NCBI RefSeq assembly: GCF_008373755.1
Contig: NZ_VUJV01000004.1
Coordinates: forward strand, 1-64,000
DNA: 64,000 nt
Source of the DNA: Nocardioides humilatus
GTDB taxonomy: Bacteria; Actinomycetota; Actinomycetes; Propionibacteriales; Nocardioidaceae
Direction of reading: 5' to 3'
Shown: piece by piece, positions 32,265-42,569 of the stretch
How positions within the stretch are numbered: position 1 is the first letter of the stretch
Layout: every line of letters begins with the position of its first letter
The notes under the pieces: generated by a model
Told to the model about the DNA's origin: nothing
The model's input: the letters and a program-made list of their open reading frames with translations, nothing else
Database searches by the model: none
Translations under genes and position numbers: made by a program

Positions 32265-35200
32265 GAAGCACCTCCATGATGCGGTTCGCGATCGCGTCCT
32301 CGTCGAGGCCCTCGGCCTCTGCCTTCGCCCGAGCCTCGAGCACCAAGCGGTAGTCGCGCGGCATGACCTCGGTGAACCGGGCCAGGCCCGCCGACCAGTC
32401 GGCCAGCAGCTCCTCGGCGACCTCGGAGCCGGTCTCCTCGAAGTGACGCTGCACGATGCTGCGCAGCTCTTCCTCACGGCCAGCCGCCACCGGGCCGAGC
32501 TCGACGAGCTCGGGGTTGACGCGGATGTCCTTGAGGTCGAGGACCCAGGCGATGCCGCCCGACATGCCGGCGGCGAAGTTGCGCCCGGTCTTGCCGAGTA
32601 CGACGACGCGCCCACCGGTCATGTATTCGCAGCCGTGGTCGCCGACACCCTCGTTGACGACGGTCGCGCCCGAGTTGCGGACGCAGCAGCGCTCGCCGAC
32701 ACCACCGCGGATGAAGATCTCACCCGAGGTCGCGCCGTAGGCGATCGTGTTGCCGGCGATGATGTGCTCGTTGGCCTTGAACGGGGCCGAGCGGTCGGGA
32801 CGGATCACGATCCGGCCGCCGGAGAGGCCCTTGCCGACGTAGTCGTTGGCGTCGCCCTCGAGGCGCAGCGTGATGCCCTTGGGCACGAACGCGCCGAACG
32901 ACTGACCGGCCGAGCCCACGAGGGTCAGGTCGATCGTGCCGTCGGGCAGGCCGGCGCCGCCGTACTTCTTGGTGACCTCGTGACCGAGGATCGTGCCGAC
33001 CGTGCGGTGGACGTTGCGGATGGCGAACTGGCCGCGGACCGGCTCACCGGACTCGATCGCCGCGGCAGCCGCGGGGACCAGCTCGGTGACGTCGAGCGAC
33101 TTCTCCAGCCCGTGGTCCTGGCCGCCGGTGTTGCGCACGTCCTGGTCGGGGAAGTGCGTGTCGGCGACCTCCACGCGGTGCAGGATCGGCGCGAGGTCGA
33201 GACCCGAGGCCTTCCAGTGCTGTTGGGCACCGACGGTGTCGAGTGCCTGCACCTGGCCGACGGCCTCCTCGAGCGACCGGAAGCCGAGCGAGGCGAGGAG
33301 CTCGCGGACCTCCTCGGCGATGAACTCGAAGAAGTTGACGACGTATTCGGCCTTGCCGGAGTAGCGCTCGCGCAGCACCGGGTTCTGGGTCGCGACGCCG
33401 ACCGGGCAGGTGTCGAGGTGACACACGCGCATCAGGATGCAGCCCGAGACGACGAGCGGAGCCGTGGCGAAGCCGTACTCCTCCGCGCCGAGCAGCGCGG
33501 CGATGACGACGTCACGACCGGTCTTGAGCTGCCCGTCGGTCTGCACGACGATCCGGTCACGCAGGCCGTTGAGCAGCAGCGTCTGCTGGGTCTCGGCCAG
33601 GCCGAGCTCCCAGGGACCACCGGCGTGCTTGAGCGACGTCAGCGGGGACGCACCCGTGCCACCGTCGTGACCCGAGATCAGCACCACGTCGGCGTGCGCC
33701 TTGGAGACACCCGCCGCGACCGTGCCGACGCCGACCTCGGAGACCAGCTTCACGTGGACGCGGGCCGACGGGTTGGCGTTCTTGAGGTCGTGGATCAGCT
33801 GAGCCAGGTCCTCGATCGAGTAGATGTCGTGGTGCGGCGGCGGGCTGATGAGGCCCACGCCGGGCGTGCTGTGCCGAGTCTTGGCCACCCACGGGTAGAC
33901 CTTGTTGCCGGGCAGCTGCCCGCCCTCGCCGGGCTTGGCGCCCTGCGCCATCTTGATCTGGATGTCGTCGGAGTTGGTCAGGTATTCCGAGGTGACACCG
34001 AAACGACCCGAGGCGACCTGCTTGATCGAGCTGCGGCGCTCGGGGTCGTAGAGACGGTCGGGGTCCTCGCCGCCCTCACCGGTGTTGGACTTGGCGCCCA
34101 GCCGGTTCATGGCGATCGCGAGGGTCTCGTGCGCCTCCTTGGAGATGGAGCCGTAGGACATCGCACCGGTCGAGAACCGCTTGACGATCTCCGAGACCGG
34201 CTCGACCTCGTCGATCGAGATCGGCGCGCGGCCGAAGTCGGCAGCGTCCTTGAACTTGAAGAGCCCGCGCAGGGTCATCAGCTTCTCGGACTGGTCGTCG
34301 ACGGCCTTCGTGTACTGCTTGAAGATGTCGTAGCGACCCGTGCGGGTGGCGTGCTGCAGGCGGAACACCGTCTCCGGGTTGAAGAGGTGCGGCTCGCCCT
34401 CGCGGCGCCACTGGTATTCGCCACCGATCTCGAGCTCGCGGTGCGCGGGCGCGATGCCACCGCGCGGGTAGGCCGTGGCGTGACGGCGCGCGACCTCCTC
34501 GGCGATGGTGTCGAGCTCGATGCCGCCGAGCTTGGAGGTGGTGCCGGTGAAGTACTTGTCGACCACGACCTGCGAGAGGCCGACGGCCTCGAAGATCTGC
34601 GCACCCGTGTAGGAGGCGACGGTCGAGACACCGATCTTGCTCATGACCTTCAAGACGCCCTTGCCGAGCGCCTTGATGAGGTTGGCGACGGCCTTCTCGG
34701 CCTCGACCTTGACGTAGTAGCCCTCGCGAGCGAGGTCCTCCACCGACTCCATGGCGAGGTAGGGGTTGACCGCCGCCGCGCCGTAGCCGACGAGCAGCGC
34801 GACGTGGTGGACCTCGCGGACGTCGCCGGCCTCGACCAGCAGACCGACCTGGGTGCGGGTCTTCTCACGGACCAGGTGGTGGTGGATCGCACCGGTCAGC
34901 AGGAGCGACGGGATCGGCGCCAGGTCGGCGGTCGAGTGCCGGTCGGACAGCACAATGATCCGGGCACCGCCCGCGATCGCGTCGCTGACCTCCTGGCAGA
35001 TCTCGTCGAGCCGCTGGGCCATCGCCGCTCCCCCGCCCTCGACGGGGTAGAGGCCGCGCGACACGTGGGTGATGAAGCCCGGCATGTCGCCGTCACGGTT
35101 GATGTGGCGGATCTTGGCCAGGTCGTCGTTGGAGATGACCGGGAAGGGCAGCACGACCTGACGGCACGACGCAGGCGTCGGCTCGAGCAGGTTGGACTCC

Positions 35201-36822
35201 GGGCCGATGGTGCCGTTGAGCGAGGTCACGAGCTCTTCGCGGATGGCGTCGAGCGGCGGGTTGGTGACCTGGGCGAAGAGCTGGCTGAAGTAGTCGAACA
35301 GCAGCCGCGGCTTGTCGCTCAGCGCCGCGATGGGCGTGTCGGTGCCCATCGAGCCGAGCGCCTCGCCACCGGTGTTGGCCATCGGGGTCAGGAGGATGCG
35401 CAGCTCCTCCTCGGTGTAGCCGAAGACCTGCTGGCGACGGGTGACCGAGGCGTGCGTGTGCACGATGTGCTCGCGGTCGGGGATGTCGTCGAGGTGGATC
35501 CCGCCGGCGTGCAGCCACTCCCCGTAGGGGTGCTCGGCCGCGAGCTCGGTCTTGATCTCCTCGTCCTCGATGATCCGGTGCTCGTCGGTGTCGACGAGGA
35601 ACATCTTGCCGGGCTGGAGGCGGCCCTTGCGGACGACCGTGGCCGGGTCGATGTCGAGGACACCGACCTCGGAGGCGAGGACGACCAGACCGTCGTCGGT
35701 GACCCAGAAACGCGAGGGGCGCAGGCCGTTGCGGTCGAGGACGGCACCGATCTGCGAGCCGTCGGTGAAGACGACGCACGCCGGGCCGTCCCACGGCTCC
35801 ATGAGGGCGGAGTGGAAGCGGTAGAAGTCGCGCCGCTTCTCATCCATCTCGGTGTGGTTCTCCCACGCCTCGGGGATCATCATCAGCACCGAGTGGGGCA
35901 GGCTGCGACCACCCATGTGGAGCAGCTCGAGGACCTCGTCAAACGACGCCGAGTCCGACGCACCGGGGGTGCAGATCGGGTAGAGGCGCTCGAGGTCGCC
36001 GGTGAGCACGTCGCTGGCCAGCAGGGCCTCACGGGCCCGCATCCAGTTGCGGTTGCCCATGACCGTGTTGATCTCACCGTTGTGCGCGATGAAGCGGAAC
36101 GGGTGGGACAGCGGCCAGCTCGGGAACGTGTTGGTCGAGAACCGCGAGTGGACGACAGCGAGCGCCGAGGCGATCCGCTCGTCGACCAGGTCGGGGAAGA
36201 ACTTGTCGAGCTGGTCGGTCGTCAGCATGCCCTTGTAGATCAGGGTGCGCGATGACAGCGACGGGAAGTAGACGTCGGTCTCCCGCTCAGCGCGCTTGCG
36301 CAGGCAGAAGGCGCGGCGCTCCAGGGCCATGCCGGTCAGCTGCTGGCCGGCGCCCTTGACGAAGACCTGTGTGAACGTCGGCATGACGCTCTCCGCCATG
36401 GTGCCGAGGATGTCGGGGTTGACGGGCACGTCACGCCAGCCGACGACGTCGAGACCCTCTTCGGCCGCGAGCTCCTCGATGCGCTGACGGGTCTTGGCGA
36501 CCTGGTCGTCGTCACCGGGGAGGAACGCGGTGCCGACCGCGTAGCAGGACTTGCTGGGGAGCTCGAAGCCGGCCTCGAGGGCGACCGCGCGCAAGAACGT
36601 GTCGGGGACCTGCATCAAGATGCCCGCGCCGTCACCCGAGTTGACCTCGGCGCCGGCAGCGCCGCGGTGGTCCAGGTTGCGCAGGGCAGTGAGGGCCTTC
36701 ACCACGATGTCGTGGCTGGCCTCCCCCGTCATCGTCGCGACGAAGGCGACGCCGCAGGCGTCGTGCTCGTTGCGCGGGTCGTAGAGACCCTGGGGCGGCG
36801 GGAACGCGTGCGAGTAGGGCAC
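32257..36822 (-). CDS. gltB: Glutamate synthase large subunit
   Basis: 1521 residues. It makes two glutamates from glutamine and 2-oxoglutarate. I chose the GTG at 36822: GGGAG lies 7 nt upstream, and this puts the N-terminal nucleophile cysteine (in [10 protein letters not shown]) at residue 23, after a short propeptide; a GTG at 36888 is the alternative. Domains in order: class II glutaminase, central domain, FMN/2-oxoglutarate barrel with the 3Fe-4S cysteines in [16 protein letters not shown], and the GXGXG beta-helix at the C terminus ([34 protein letters not shown]). Operon with gltD. Confidence 0.96.
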   Translation of the reverse strand: MPYSHAFPPPQGLYDPRNEHDACGVAFVATMTGEASHDIVVKALTALRNLDHRGAAGAEVNSGDGAGILMQVPDTFLRAVALEAGFELPSKSCYAVGTAFLPGDDDQVAKTRQRIEELAAEEGLDVVGWRDVPVNPDILGTMAESVMPTFTQVFVKGAGQQLTGMALERRAFCLRKRAERETDVYFPSLSSRTLIYKGMLTTDQLDKFFPDLVDERIASALAVVHSRFSTNTFPSWPLSHPFRFIAHNGEINTVMGNRNWMRAREALLASDVLTGDLERLYPICTPGASDSASFDEVLELLHMGGRSLPHSVLMMIPEAWENHTEMDEKRRDFYRFHSALMEPWDGPACVVFTDGSQIGAVLDRNGLRPSRFWVTDDGLVVLASEVGVLDIDPATVVRKGRLQPGKMFLVDTDEHRIIEDEEIKTELAAEHPYGEWLHAGGIHLDDIPDREHIVHTHASVTRRQQVFGYTEEELRILLTPMANTGGEALGSMGTDTPIAALSDKPRLLFDYFSQLFAQVTNPPLDAIREELVTSLNGTIGPESNLLEPTPASCRQVVLPFPVISNDDLAKIRHINRDGDMPGFITHVSRGLYPVEGGGAAMAQRLDEICQEVSDAIAGGARIIVLSDRHSTADLAPIPSLLLTGAIHHHLVREKTRTQVGLLVEAGDVREVHHVALLVGYGAAAVNPYLAMESVEDLAREGYYVKVEAEKAVANLIKALGKGVLKVMSKIGVSTVASYTGAQIFEAVGLSQVVVDKYFTGTTSKLGGIELDTIAEEVARRHATAYPRGGIAPAHRELEIGGEYQWRREGEPHLFNPETVFRLQHATRTGRYDIFKQYTKAVDDQSEKLMTLRGLFKFKDAADFGRAPISIDEVEPVSEIVKRFSTGAMSYGSISKEAHETLAIAMNRLGAKSNTGEGGEDPDRLYDPERRSSIKQVASGRFGVTSEYLTNSDDIQIKMAQGAKPGEGGQLPGNKVYPWVAKTRHSTPGVGLISPPPHHDIYSIEDLAQLIHDLKNANPSARVHVKLVSEVGVGTVAAGVSKAHADVVLISGHDGGTGASPLTSLKHAGGPWELGLAETQQTLLLNGLRDRIVVQTDGQLKTGRDVVIAALLGAEEYGFATAPLVVSGCILMRVCHLDTCPVGVATQNPVLRERYSGKAEYVVNFFEFIAEEVRELLASLGFRSLEEAVGQVQALDTVGAQQHWKASGLDLAPILHRVEVADTHFPDQDVRNTGGQDHGLEKSLDVTELVPAAAAAIESGEPVRGQFAIRNVHRTVGTILGHEVTKKYGGAGLPDGTIDLTLVGSAGQSFGAFVPKGITLRLEGDANDYVGKGLSGGRIVIRPDRSAPFKANEHIIAGNTIAYGATSGEIFIRGGVGERCCVRNSGATVVNEGVGDHGCEYMTGGRVVVLGKTGRNFAAGMSGGIAWVLDLKDIRVNPELVELGPVAAGREEELRSIVQRHFEETGSEVAEELLADWSAGLARFTEVMPRDYRLVLEARAKAEAEGLDEDAIANRIMEVLHG

Positions 36823-36970
36823 CAGAGTTCTCCCGTCGGCTACGTCTGCGGGTGTCCTGCCCCAGGCAATGTCTGAGTCAGGGTCCACAGAAGGTGGGGC
36901 GCAAGGGACGTCACTGGCCCACGCGGCGGAAGCCTCAGGTTACCACCGCGTGACAGATTGCCGTCACTCG

Positions 36971-37987
36971 TCAATCCTCGGTGGACAGGTCTCCGGACGC
37001 CTCAGGAACCTCAGCAGTCTCGCTGGTCACGTCGCTGGTCCCATCGGCGTCAGGCTCGTCGGTGGCGTCCGCCACAGCCCCGTCCGCAGGCACTGCGACC
37101 GCGCCGTCGCGGAAGACCGACTCCTCGCGCCCGGGGTGGCGCTTGGACGACACGACGAAGTAGATCGCCGCTGCGGTGAACAAGATGATCGAGGTCCAGA
37201 CGTTGAAGCGCAGGCCCAGGACGTTCTCGAGCTGGACGTCGTCGATCCTGAGGTACTCGATCCACCCGCGGCCGAGCGTGTAGGCCATCACGTAGACGGC
37301 CATGACGCGGCCGAAACCGAGCTTGAAGCGCCGCTCGAGGTAGATCACGAGCGCGAAGGCACCGATGTTCCAGAGGCACTCGTAGAGGAACGTCGGGTGG
37401 AAGGTCGTGCCCACCTCGAACGTGCAGGTGCCCGAGCCCTTCGGGTAGTCGCACTCCGTCGGCCAGTGGTCGCGGTCGATCTCCAGGCCCCATGGCAGGT
37501 CGGTCGGGCGTCCGTAGAGCTCCTGGTTGAACCAGTTGCCCCACCGCCCGAGCGCCTGGGCGATGAGCACACCGGGAGCCAAGGTGTCGGCCATCGGCAA
37601 GAACTTGATGCCCTTGGCCCGGCACCCGACGTAGGCACCGACCGCACCGAGGGCCACGCCGCCCCAGATGCCGAGGCCGCCGCGCCAGACGTAGAGCGCG
37701 GTGACCGGGTTCTGCCCGTCACCGAAGTAGCGCTGCCAGTCGGTGGCCACGTGGTAGAGACGCGCACCGACGATGCCGAAGGGAACCGCCCAGATCGCGA
37801 TGTCCTGGACGTCGCCCGGCCGGCCACCGCGCGCGACCCACCGGCGCTCGCCGATCCAGATCGCGGCGATGATGCCCAGGATGATGCAGAGCGCGTAGCC
37901 CCGGATCGGGACCGACCCGAGGTGCCACACGCCGTTGGACGGGCTCGGGATCGTGGCAGCCAGGTGCGGGAGAAGTGCTGGGAGCAA
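36971..37987 (-). CDS. lgt: Prolipoprotein diacylglyceryl transferase
   Basis: 338 residues. It transfers diacylglycerol from phosphatidylglycerol to the lipobox cysteine of prolipoproteins. Opens with IPSPSNGVWHLGSVPIRGYAL as in actinobacterial Lgt, then YHVATDW (active-site His region) and the signature GRWGNWFNQELYGRPTDLP. Seven helices follow the usual pattern. The last 60 residues are a disordered acidic Ala/Asp/Thr tail. The start is a TTG 2 nt after the SCO1 stop, with GAGGA in that gene's end. It directly follows a lipoprotein gene that is its likely substrate. Confidence 0.93.
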   Translation of the reverse strand: MLPALLPHLAATIPSPSNGVWHLGSVPIRGYALCIILGIIAAIWIGERRWVARGGRPGDVQDIAIWAVPFGIVGARLYHVATDWQRYFGDGQNPVTALYVWRGGLGIWGGVALGAVGAYVGCRAKGIKFLPMADTLAPGVLIAQALGRWGNWFNQELYGRPTDLPWGLEIDRDHWPTECDYPKGSGTCTFEVGTTFHPTFLYECLWNIGAFALVIYLERRFKLGFGRVMAVYVMAYTLGRGWIEYLRIDDVQLENVLGLRFNVWTSIILFTAAAIYFVVSSKRHPGREESVFRDGAVAVPADGAVADATDEPDADGTSDVTSETAEVPEASGDLSTED

Positions 37988-37989
37988 GG

Positions 37990-38586
37990 TCAGTCCTCAG
38001 ACAGCAGGGTGTGGATGTCGGACGCGAACTCGGTGGCGGAGGTCTCCTGGTTCCAGATGACCGTCGCCTCGTCGTGGTCGTCGATGCCGAGCACGTAGGT
38101 GGAGTGCCCGCCGAGATCGTAGCCACCGGTCGGCAGCTTCTTCCCGTCGTTGACGTAGAGGTGCAGCGGGTCGCCGGCCGCGATGATGTCGGCGAGGTCG
38201 CCGGTGAGACCGATGAAGTCCTTGCCGTAGCCGTCGAGGTAGGCCCGCAGCACCTGCTCGTCGTCACGCTCGGGATCGGTCGTCACGAACACCATCGCGA
38301 CGTCGTCACGGTCGCTCTCGTCGAGGCGGTTGAGGCCGGCGGCGATGTTGTTCATGACCAGCGGACACACGTCCGGGCAGTGGGTGTAGCCGAAGAAGAC
38401 GAGCGTGAGCGGCTTGTCGTTGTCAGCCGCGATGGAGTACGGCAACCCGTCGGTGTCGGTGAGCTCCACCGTCGGCGCCGCGTAGGGCTGGTCGAGCTCG
38501 ATGCCGCTGAACTCCTCCGGCTCGCCACCGCAGGCAGCGAGCAGGAAGGCCACGGCGGTGACACCGACGGCGAGGCCGCGCCTCAT
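37990..38586 (-). CDS. SCO1/SenC-family copper chaperone lipoprotein
   Basis: 198 residues with a signal peptide ending in the lipobox LAAC (Cys19). The thioredoxin-like domain has FFGYTHCPDVCPL with Cys70 and Cys74 and the distal copper ligand His161 in GGHSTYVLGID. Family members deliver copper to the Cu-A site of cytochrome c oxidase on the outer face of the membrane. The ATG directly abuts the trpA stop, so it is in the trp operon although unrelated to tryptophan, and is followed by lgt. Confidence 0.92.
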   Translation of the reverse strand: MRRGLAVGVTAVAFLLAACGGEPEEFSGIELDQPYAAPTVELTDTDGLPYSIAADNDKPLTLVFFGYTHCPDVCPLVMNNIAAGLNRLDESDRDDVAMVFVTTDPERDDEQVLRAYLDGYGKDFIGLTGDLADIIAAGDPLHLYVNDGKKLPTGGYDLGGHSTYVLGIDDHDEATVIWNQETSATEFASDIHTLLSED

Positions 38587-39402
38587 CTACGCACGCACTC
38601 CCCGGGCCAGGTCCTCGGTGAGCGCGGTGAGCGCCCGCCGGCCGGCGTCGGCGTCGCCCGGGTGGTCGAGCAGTGCGCGGACGAACGCCGAACCGACGAT
38701 CACTCCGTCGGCGTACGACGCCACCTCGGCAGCCTGTGCACCGTTGCTCACCCCCAGGCCCACGCCCACGGGAAGGCCGGGCGCGGAAACCTCGATGGCG
38801 GCCTTGGTCCGTGCCACGAGGGGGCCGGCGAGGTCGCTGGTGGCATCACGAGCGCCGGTGACTCCCATGACGGCCGTCGCGTAGACGAAGCCCCGGCAGG
38901 CCGCGGTCGTCATCGCGATCCGCTCGTCGGTCGACGACGGCGCGACGAGGAAGACCTTGTCGAGGTCGCGCGCGTCGGCCGCGGTGATCCACTCGGGCGC
39001 GAAGTCGGGCGTCAGGTCGGGGGTGATGAGGCCCGCGCCGCCCGCGTCGTAGAGGTCCTGGGCGAACCGGTCGACGCCGTAGCGCTCGACCGGGTTCCAG
39101 TAGGTCATGATCAGGGTCGGCACGCCCGTGGCCGCGACGGCCTCGACGGTGCGGAGCACGTCGGTGGTGCGGATGCCGCCGTCGAGCGCCTGCTGCGCGG
39201 CCGCCTGGATCGTCGGCCCGTCCATGACCGGGTCGCTGTAGGGCAGGCCGATCTCGATGATGTCGCAGCCCGCATCGACCATCGTCGTGAGCGCGTCGAT
39301 GCCGCCCTCGACGGTCGGGAAGCCGGCCGGGAGGTAGCCGACCAGAGCGGCGCGGCCGTCGGCGCGCGCCTTGTCGTAGGCGACGCTGACGCTGGTGCTC
39401 AC
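38587..39402 (-). CDS. trpA: Tryptophan synthase alpha subunit
   Basis: 271 residues. It cleaves indole-3-glycerol phosphate to indole, which is channelled to Trp[10 protein letters not shown] near residue 22, the catalytic Glu in [20 protein letters not shown] and the Asp further along the same segment, then VMGVTGARD, are all intact. The GTG overlaps the trpB stop (GTGA). Part of trpCBA. Confidence 0.96.
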   Translation of the reverse strand: MSTSVSVAYDKARADGRAALVGYLPAGFPTVEGGIDALTTMVDAGCDIIEIGLPYSDPVMDGPTIQAAAQQALDGGIRTTDVLRTVEAVAATGVPTLIMTYWNPVERYGVDRFAQDLYDAGGAGLITPDLTPDFAPEWITAADARDLDKVFLVAPSSTDERIAMTTAACRGFVYATAVMGVTGARDATSDLAGPLVARTKAAIEVSAPGLPVGVGLGVSNGAQAAEVASYADGVIVGSAFVRALLDHPGDADAGRRALTALTEDLARGVRA

Positions 39403-40628
39403 TTGGTCTCCCTCGTGGTCGCCCCGGCCGTGCCGAGCCCGAAGTAATCGAGCGCCGTGCCCATGTCCTTGTCACCGCGACCGGACAGGTTGATGAGGAT
39501 GGTCTCGCCCTGGCGCTCCTTGGCGACCTCGAGCGCGCCGGCGATGGCGTGGGCGGACTCGATCGCCGGGATGATCCCCTCGGTGCGGGCGAGCAGCGCC
39601 ATGGCGTCCATCGCGGCGGTGTCGGTGACCGGGAGGTAGGTGGCCCGGCCGCTCGCGGCGAGCGCCGCGTGCTGGGGACCGACGCCCGGGTAGTCCAGGC
39701 CCGCCGAGATCGAGTGGGACTCGACGGTCTGGCCGTCGTCGTCCTGGAGCACGTAGGTGCGCGACCCGTGGAGCACGCCGACACTGCCGGCGAAGATCGT
39801 CGCGGCGTGGCGACCGGTGTCGACGCCGTCGCCGCCCGCCTCGAAGCCGTAGATCGCGACCTCCGGGTCCTCCAGGAAGCCCGCGAAGAGCCCGATCGCG
39901 TTGGAGCCACCACCGACGCAGGCAGCGATCGCGTCGGGCAGACCGCCGGTGAGCTCGAGGCACTGGCGCCGCGCTTCGTCACCGATGCCGCGCACAAAGC
40001 TCATCACCAGGCTCGGGAACGGGTGCGGACCCGCGGCCGTGCCGAACAGGTAGGCCGTGTGGTCGACGCTCGCAACCCAGTCACGCAGCGCCTCGTTGAT
40101 CGCGTCCTTCAGGGTGCGCGAACCGCTCTTCACTGAGACGACCTCGGCGCCGAGCAGCTGCATGCGCGCGACGTTGAGCGCCTGACGCTCCGTGTCGACC
40201 TCGCCCATGTAGACGGTGCAGTCGAGACCGAGGTAGGCCGCAGCGGTGGCCGAGGCGACGCCGTGCTGGCCGGCGCCGGTCTCCGCGATCACGCGGGTCT
40301 TACCCATCCGCTTGGTCAGCAGCGCCTGTCCGAGCACGTTGCGGATCTTGTGGGCACCCGTGTGGTTGAGGTCCTCGCGCTTGAGCAGGATCCGCGCGCC
40401 GGAGTGGTCGGAGAGGCGGTGCGCCTCGTAGAGCATGCTCGGGACGCCCGCGTAGTTCTGCAGCAGTCCCTCGAACTCGTGCACGAAGGTCGGGTCGACC
40501 ATGGACTTCTGCCAGGCGACCTCGAGCTCGTCGAGCGCAGCGATCAACGCCTCGGGCATGAACCGGCCGCCGAAGCTGCCGGCGCCGCCGTACCAACCGT
40601 GGACGTCGGCCTCGAACCCTTGCGTCAT
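39399..40628 (-). CDS. trpB: Tryptophan synthase beta subunit
   Basis: 409 residues. A PLP enzyme joining indole and serine. The PLP lysine lies in [29 protein letters not shown] and the phosphate-binding GGGSNAIG are present. The ATG overlaps the trpC stop (ATGA). There is no trpF or trpD between trpC and trpB, unlike in many bacteria. Confidence 0.97.
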   Translation of the reverse strand: MTQGFEADVHGWYGGAGSFGGRFMPEALIAALDELEVAWQKSMVDPTFVHEFEGLLQNYAGVPSMLYEAHRLSDHSGARILLKREDLNHTGAHKIRNVLGQALLTKRMGKTRVIAETGAGQHGVASATAAAYLGLDCTVYMGEVDTERQALNVARMQLLGAEVVSVKSGSRTLKDAINEALRDWVASVDHTAYLFGTAAGPHPFPSLVMSFVRGIGDEARRQCLELTGGLPDAIAACVGGGSNAIGLFAGFLEDPEVAIYGFEAGGDGVDTGRHAATIFAGSVGVLHGSRTYVLQDDDGQTVESHSISAGLDYPGVGPQHAALAASGRATYLPVTDTAAMDAMALLARTEGIIPAIESAHAIAGALEVAKERQGETILINLSGRGDKDMGTALDYFGLGTAGATTRETK

Positions 40629-41407
40629 GCCTCGACTCCTGTCATCGCAGCGACCGCCTCGCGCGGAGCACCGTCCTTCACGAGTGCCTCGCCCACGAGT
40701 ACGACGCGTGCCCCCTCGGCCACGAAGCGCTTCACGTCCGTCGGCCCGCTGATCCCGGACTCGGCTACGAGGACGCGATCGGAGGGCACGAGCGGCGCGA
40801 GCCGCCCGAACGTGTCGTTGTCGACCGCGAGCGTCTTGAGGTTGCGGGCGTTGACGCCGATGAGCTCGGCGCCCAGGGCGACGGCCCGCTCGGTCTCGGC
40901 CTCGTCGTGCACCTCGACGAGCGAGGTCAGCCCGAGCTCGGTCGCCACGTCGAAGAGGCGGCGCAGGTCGTCGTCGCCGAGGACGGAGGCCATCAGCAGG
41001 ACCAGATCGGCTCCGGCGGCTCGTGCCTCGAGCAGCTGGTAGTCGCCGACGATGAAGTCCTTGCGCAGGATCGGGGTGTCGACGGCGGCGCGCACGGCAC
41101 GCAGGTCGTTGAGGCTGCCGCCGAAGCGGCGCTGCTCGGTGAGCACGCTGATCGCCGCGGCACCGCCGGCGGCGTATTCCGTAGCGAGGGCTGCGGGATC
41201 GGGGATGTCAGCCAGGTCGCCCTTGCTCGGGCTGCGCCGCTTGACCTCGGCGATCACGCTGGAGCCGGGACGCCGGAAGTGCGGCATCGGGTCGCGTGGC
41301 GCGGGCGCGTCAGCGAGCTGGGCGCGCAGGTCGGCCACCGACACCTCGGACTGACGGGCGGCGAGATCCTCGCGGACGCCGGCCACGATGTCGTCCAGGA
41401 CCGACAT
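40625..41407 (-). CDS. trpC: Indole-3-glycerol phosphate synthase
   Basis: 260 residues from the ATG at 41407, which has GGAGGGG just upstream. A longer in-frame form from 41491 would add 28 residues with no ribosome binding site. It is a TIM barrel closing the indole ring of carboxyphenylamino-deoxyribulose phosphate. [15 protein letters not shown] holds the catalytic lysines, with [19 protein letters not shown] and VAESGIS following. First gene of the trpCBA-SCO1-lgt operon, divergent from the DUF4190 gene. Confidence 0.96.
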   Translation of the reverse strand: MSVLDDIVAGVREDLAARQSEVSVADLRAQLADAPAPRDPMPHFRRPGSSVIAEVKRRSPSKGDLADIPDPAALATEYAAGGAAAISVLTEQRRFGGSLNDLRAVRAAVDTPILRKDFIVGDYQLLEARAAGADLVLLMASVLGDDDLRRLFDVATELGLTSLVEVHDEAETERAVALGAELIGVNARNLKTLAVDNDTFGRLAPLVPSDRVLVAESGISGPTDVKRFVAEGARVVLVGEALVKDGAPREAVAAMTGVEA

Positions 41408-41482
41408 TTCCCCTCCGTGAACTCGTGTGACCCCGCGGCGAATCCATCCGCTCGACGGGTTTCCAGTGTCCCACGGGATGGA

Positions 41483-41488
41483 TATGGT
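41483..41488 (+). promoter_or_regulatory. Possible -10 element for the DUF4190 gene (TATGGT)
   Basis: TATGGT fits TANNNT and lies about 46 nt upstream of the GTG at 41535. A small hairpin (GCCCGG / CCGGGC, about 41497-41516) follows in the leader. Confidence 0.35.
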
Positions 41489-41534
41489 CACGACACCGCC
41501 CGGGATCCGACCGGGCCTGATGAAGGGTGTTGTC

Positions 41535-41858
41535 GTGAGCTACAACCAGCCTCCCCCGCCGCCCGGAGGCGCCTACGGCGCCCCCCAGCCCGCCTACGGT
41601 GGTGGCGGCCAGGCCGAGCACCCCCAGGGCACCATGATCCTCATCCTGGGCATTGCCGGCATCGTCTGCTGCGGCATCGCCGCGATCGTGGCCTGGGTGA
41701 TGGGCAACAAGGCGCAGAAGGAGATCGACGCGGGTCAGTACGCCCCGACCAGCGGCGTGAAGATCGGCCGGATCCTCGGCATGATCGGCACGATCCTCAT
41801 GATCGTCGGCGCCGTGTTCTATCTCTTGTTCTTCGTGGTCCTGGCTGCCAACAGCTGA
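41535..41858 (+). CDS. DUF4190-type small membrane protein
   Basis: 107 residues from the GTG at 41535, with GAAGGGTG 5 nt upstream. A Pro/Gly/Tyr-rich cytoplasmic N terminus ([11 protein letters not shown]) is followed by two helices: [22 protein letters not shown], and [27 protein letters not shown]. Between them is the typical [13 protein letters not shown] loop. This is the DUF4190 / DUF4352-associated layout common in actinobacteria; function unknown. A strong terminator follows. Confidence 0.8.
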   Translation: MSYNQPPPPPGGAYGAPQPAYGGGGQAEHPQGTMILILGIAGIVCCGIAAIVAWVMGNKAQKEIDAGQYAPTSGVKIGRILGMIGTILMIVGAVFYLLFFVVLAANS

Positions 41859-41865
41859 GGATCGA

Positions 41866-41910
41866 CGACGCGTCGCCGTGGGTCACCCGCGGCGGCGCGT
41901 CGGCCTTTTT
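41866..41910 (+). terminator. Strong Rho-independent terminator
   Basis: An uninterrupted stem of 17 bp: CGACGCG TCGCCG TGGG pairs with CCCG CGGCGG CGCGTCG, including two G-T pairs, with a TCA loop. It is followed by GCC and five T (41906-41910). It ends the DUF4190 transcript and separates it from the convergent DUF2752 gene. Confidence 0.85.
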
Positions 41911-41927
41911 GGATCCAGGGTTGGGAC

Positions 41928-42344
41928 CTACGGCGCGAGCCAGGAGCCGAAGGCGAGGTTGCGGACCACCGCGAAGACGGCCATCGCCGCGATCACGGTG
42001 AAGGCCGACACACTCGTCGCGCGCTCGGAGGGATCCCAGGACCGGCCCGTCCACCGCCCCTGGCTCCACCGAAAGAATGCGTAGGCGATCAGCGGCAGGC
42101 TCACCACGAAGAGCAGGTTGCTCGATGCAGCGTCGATGACCTGCAGGTTGGTCAGGTCGTTGACGGCGCGCAGCCCGCCGCACCCGGGGCAGTTGACGCC
42201 GAAGAGGGTCTTGGTCGGGCAGACGCCCCACGAACCCTGGTCGTGCGGGTCGCGCAGGTGCAGCGCGATCGTGGCCGCGGCGAGGCCGCCCGCGACCAGC
42301 GCGGGCGGGAGCATCCGCACCGATCGGGTCGCGGATGCGGTCAT
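41928..42344 (-). CDS. DUF2752 membrane protein
   Basis: 138 residues with three hydrophobic helices. The family signature CPGCGGLR appears near residue 50 after CPTKTLFGVN. DUF2752 proteins are small membrane proteins of unknown role; the paired cysteines could bind metal or form a redox centre. The ATG lies 14 nt after the HGxxPAAW stop, so it is last in the hisI operon. Confidence 0.85.
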   Translation of the reverse strand: MTASATRSVRMLPPALVAGGLAAATIALHLRDPHDQGSWGVCPTKTLFGVNCPGCGGLRAVNDLTNLQVIDAASSNLLFVVSLPLIAYAFFRWSQGRWTGRSWDPSERATSVSAFTVIAAMAVFAVVRNLAFGSWLAP

Positions 42345-42358
42345 GTCACGGGTGCCGA

Positions 42359-42559
42359 TCAGTGACCGGACTGGTGCAGACCGGCCTTGTCCATCGCGAC
42401 GAACACGACGCCGGCGGCGAGCGTGATCACGACGCCGACCCAGAAGATCGCCATGTTGACAGGGTCGAGCATGAGGCCGACGCCACCGACGACGAACCCG
42501 AGGAGGGCCACGATGACAGCGGTCCAGGCCGCAGGGGTGTTGCCGTGGTTGTCAGACAT
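42359..42559 (-). CDS. HGxxPAAW-family small membrane protein
   Basis: 66 residues from the ATG at 42559. The motif HGNTPAAW lies at residues 4-11, followed by two helices (TAVIVALLGFVVGGVGLML and MAIFWVGVVITLAAGVVFVAM) and a short His-containing tail. The family is recognised in actinobacteria, commonly beside tryptophan genes, but has no known function. It starts 10 nt after the Trp-associated membrane protein stop. Confidence 0.82.
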   Translation of the reverse strand: MSDNHGNTPAAWTAVIVALLGFVVGGVGLMLDPVNMAIFWVGVVITLAAGVVFVAMDKAGLHQSGH

Positions 42560-42569
42560 GGGGCAGATC

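Noticed and set aside
32265-32615. N-terminal extension of gltD to 606 residues
   Set aside because: The extra 117 residues are the gltB C-terminal coding region in another frame; the ATG at 32264 gives the normal GltD length.
32233-36255. 1340-residue open frame antisense to gltB
   Set aside because: It mirrors gltB exactly, has an Arg/Asp/Val-rich composition typical of a third-position GC shadow, and shows no domain.
41405-41491. Trp-containing leader peptide (trpL-like attenuator) before trpC
   Set aside because: The in-frame extension has two Trp codons but no stop before trpC, no adjacent Trp pair, no ribosome binding site and no terminator hairpin with a T run.
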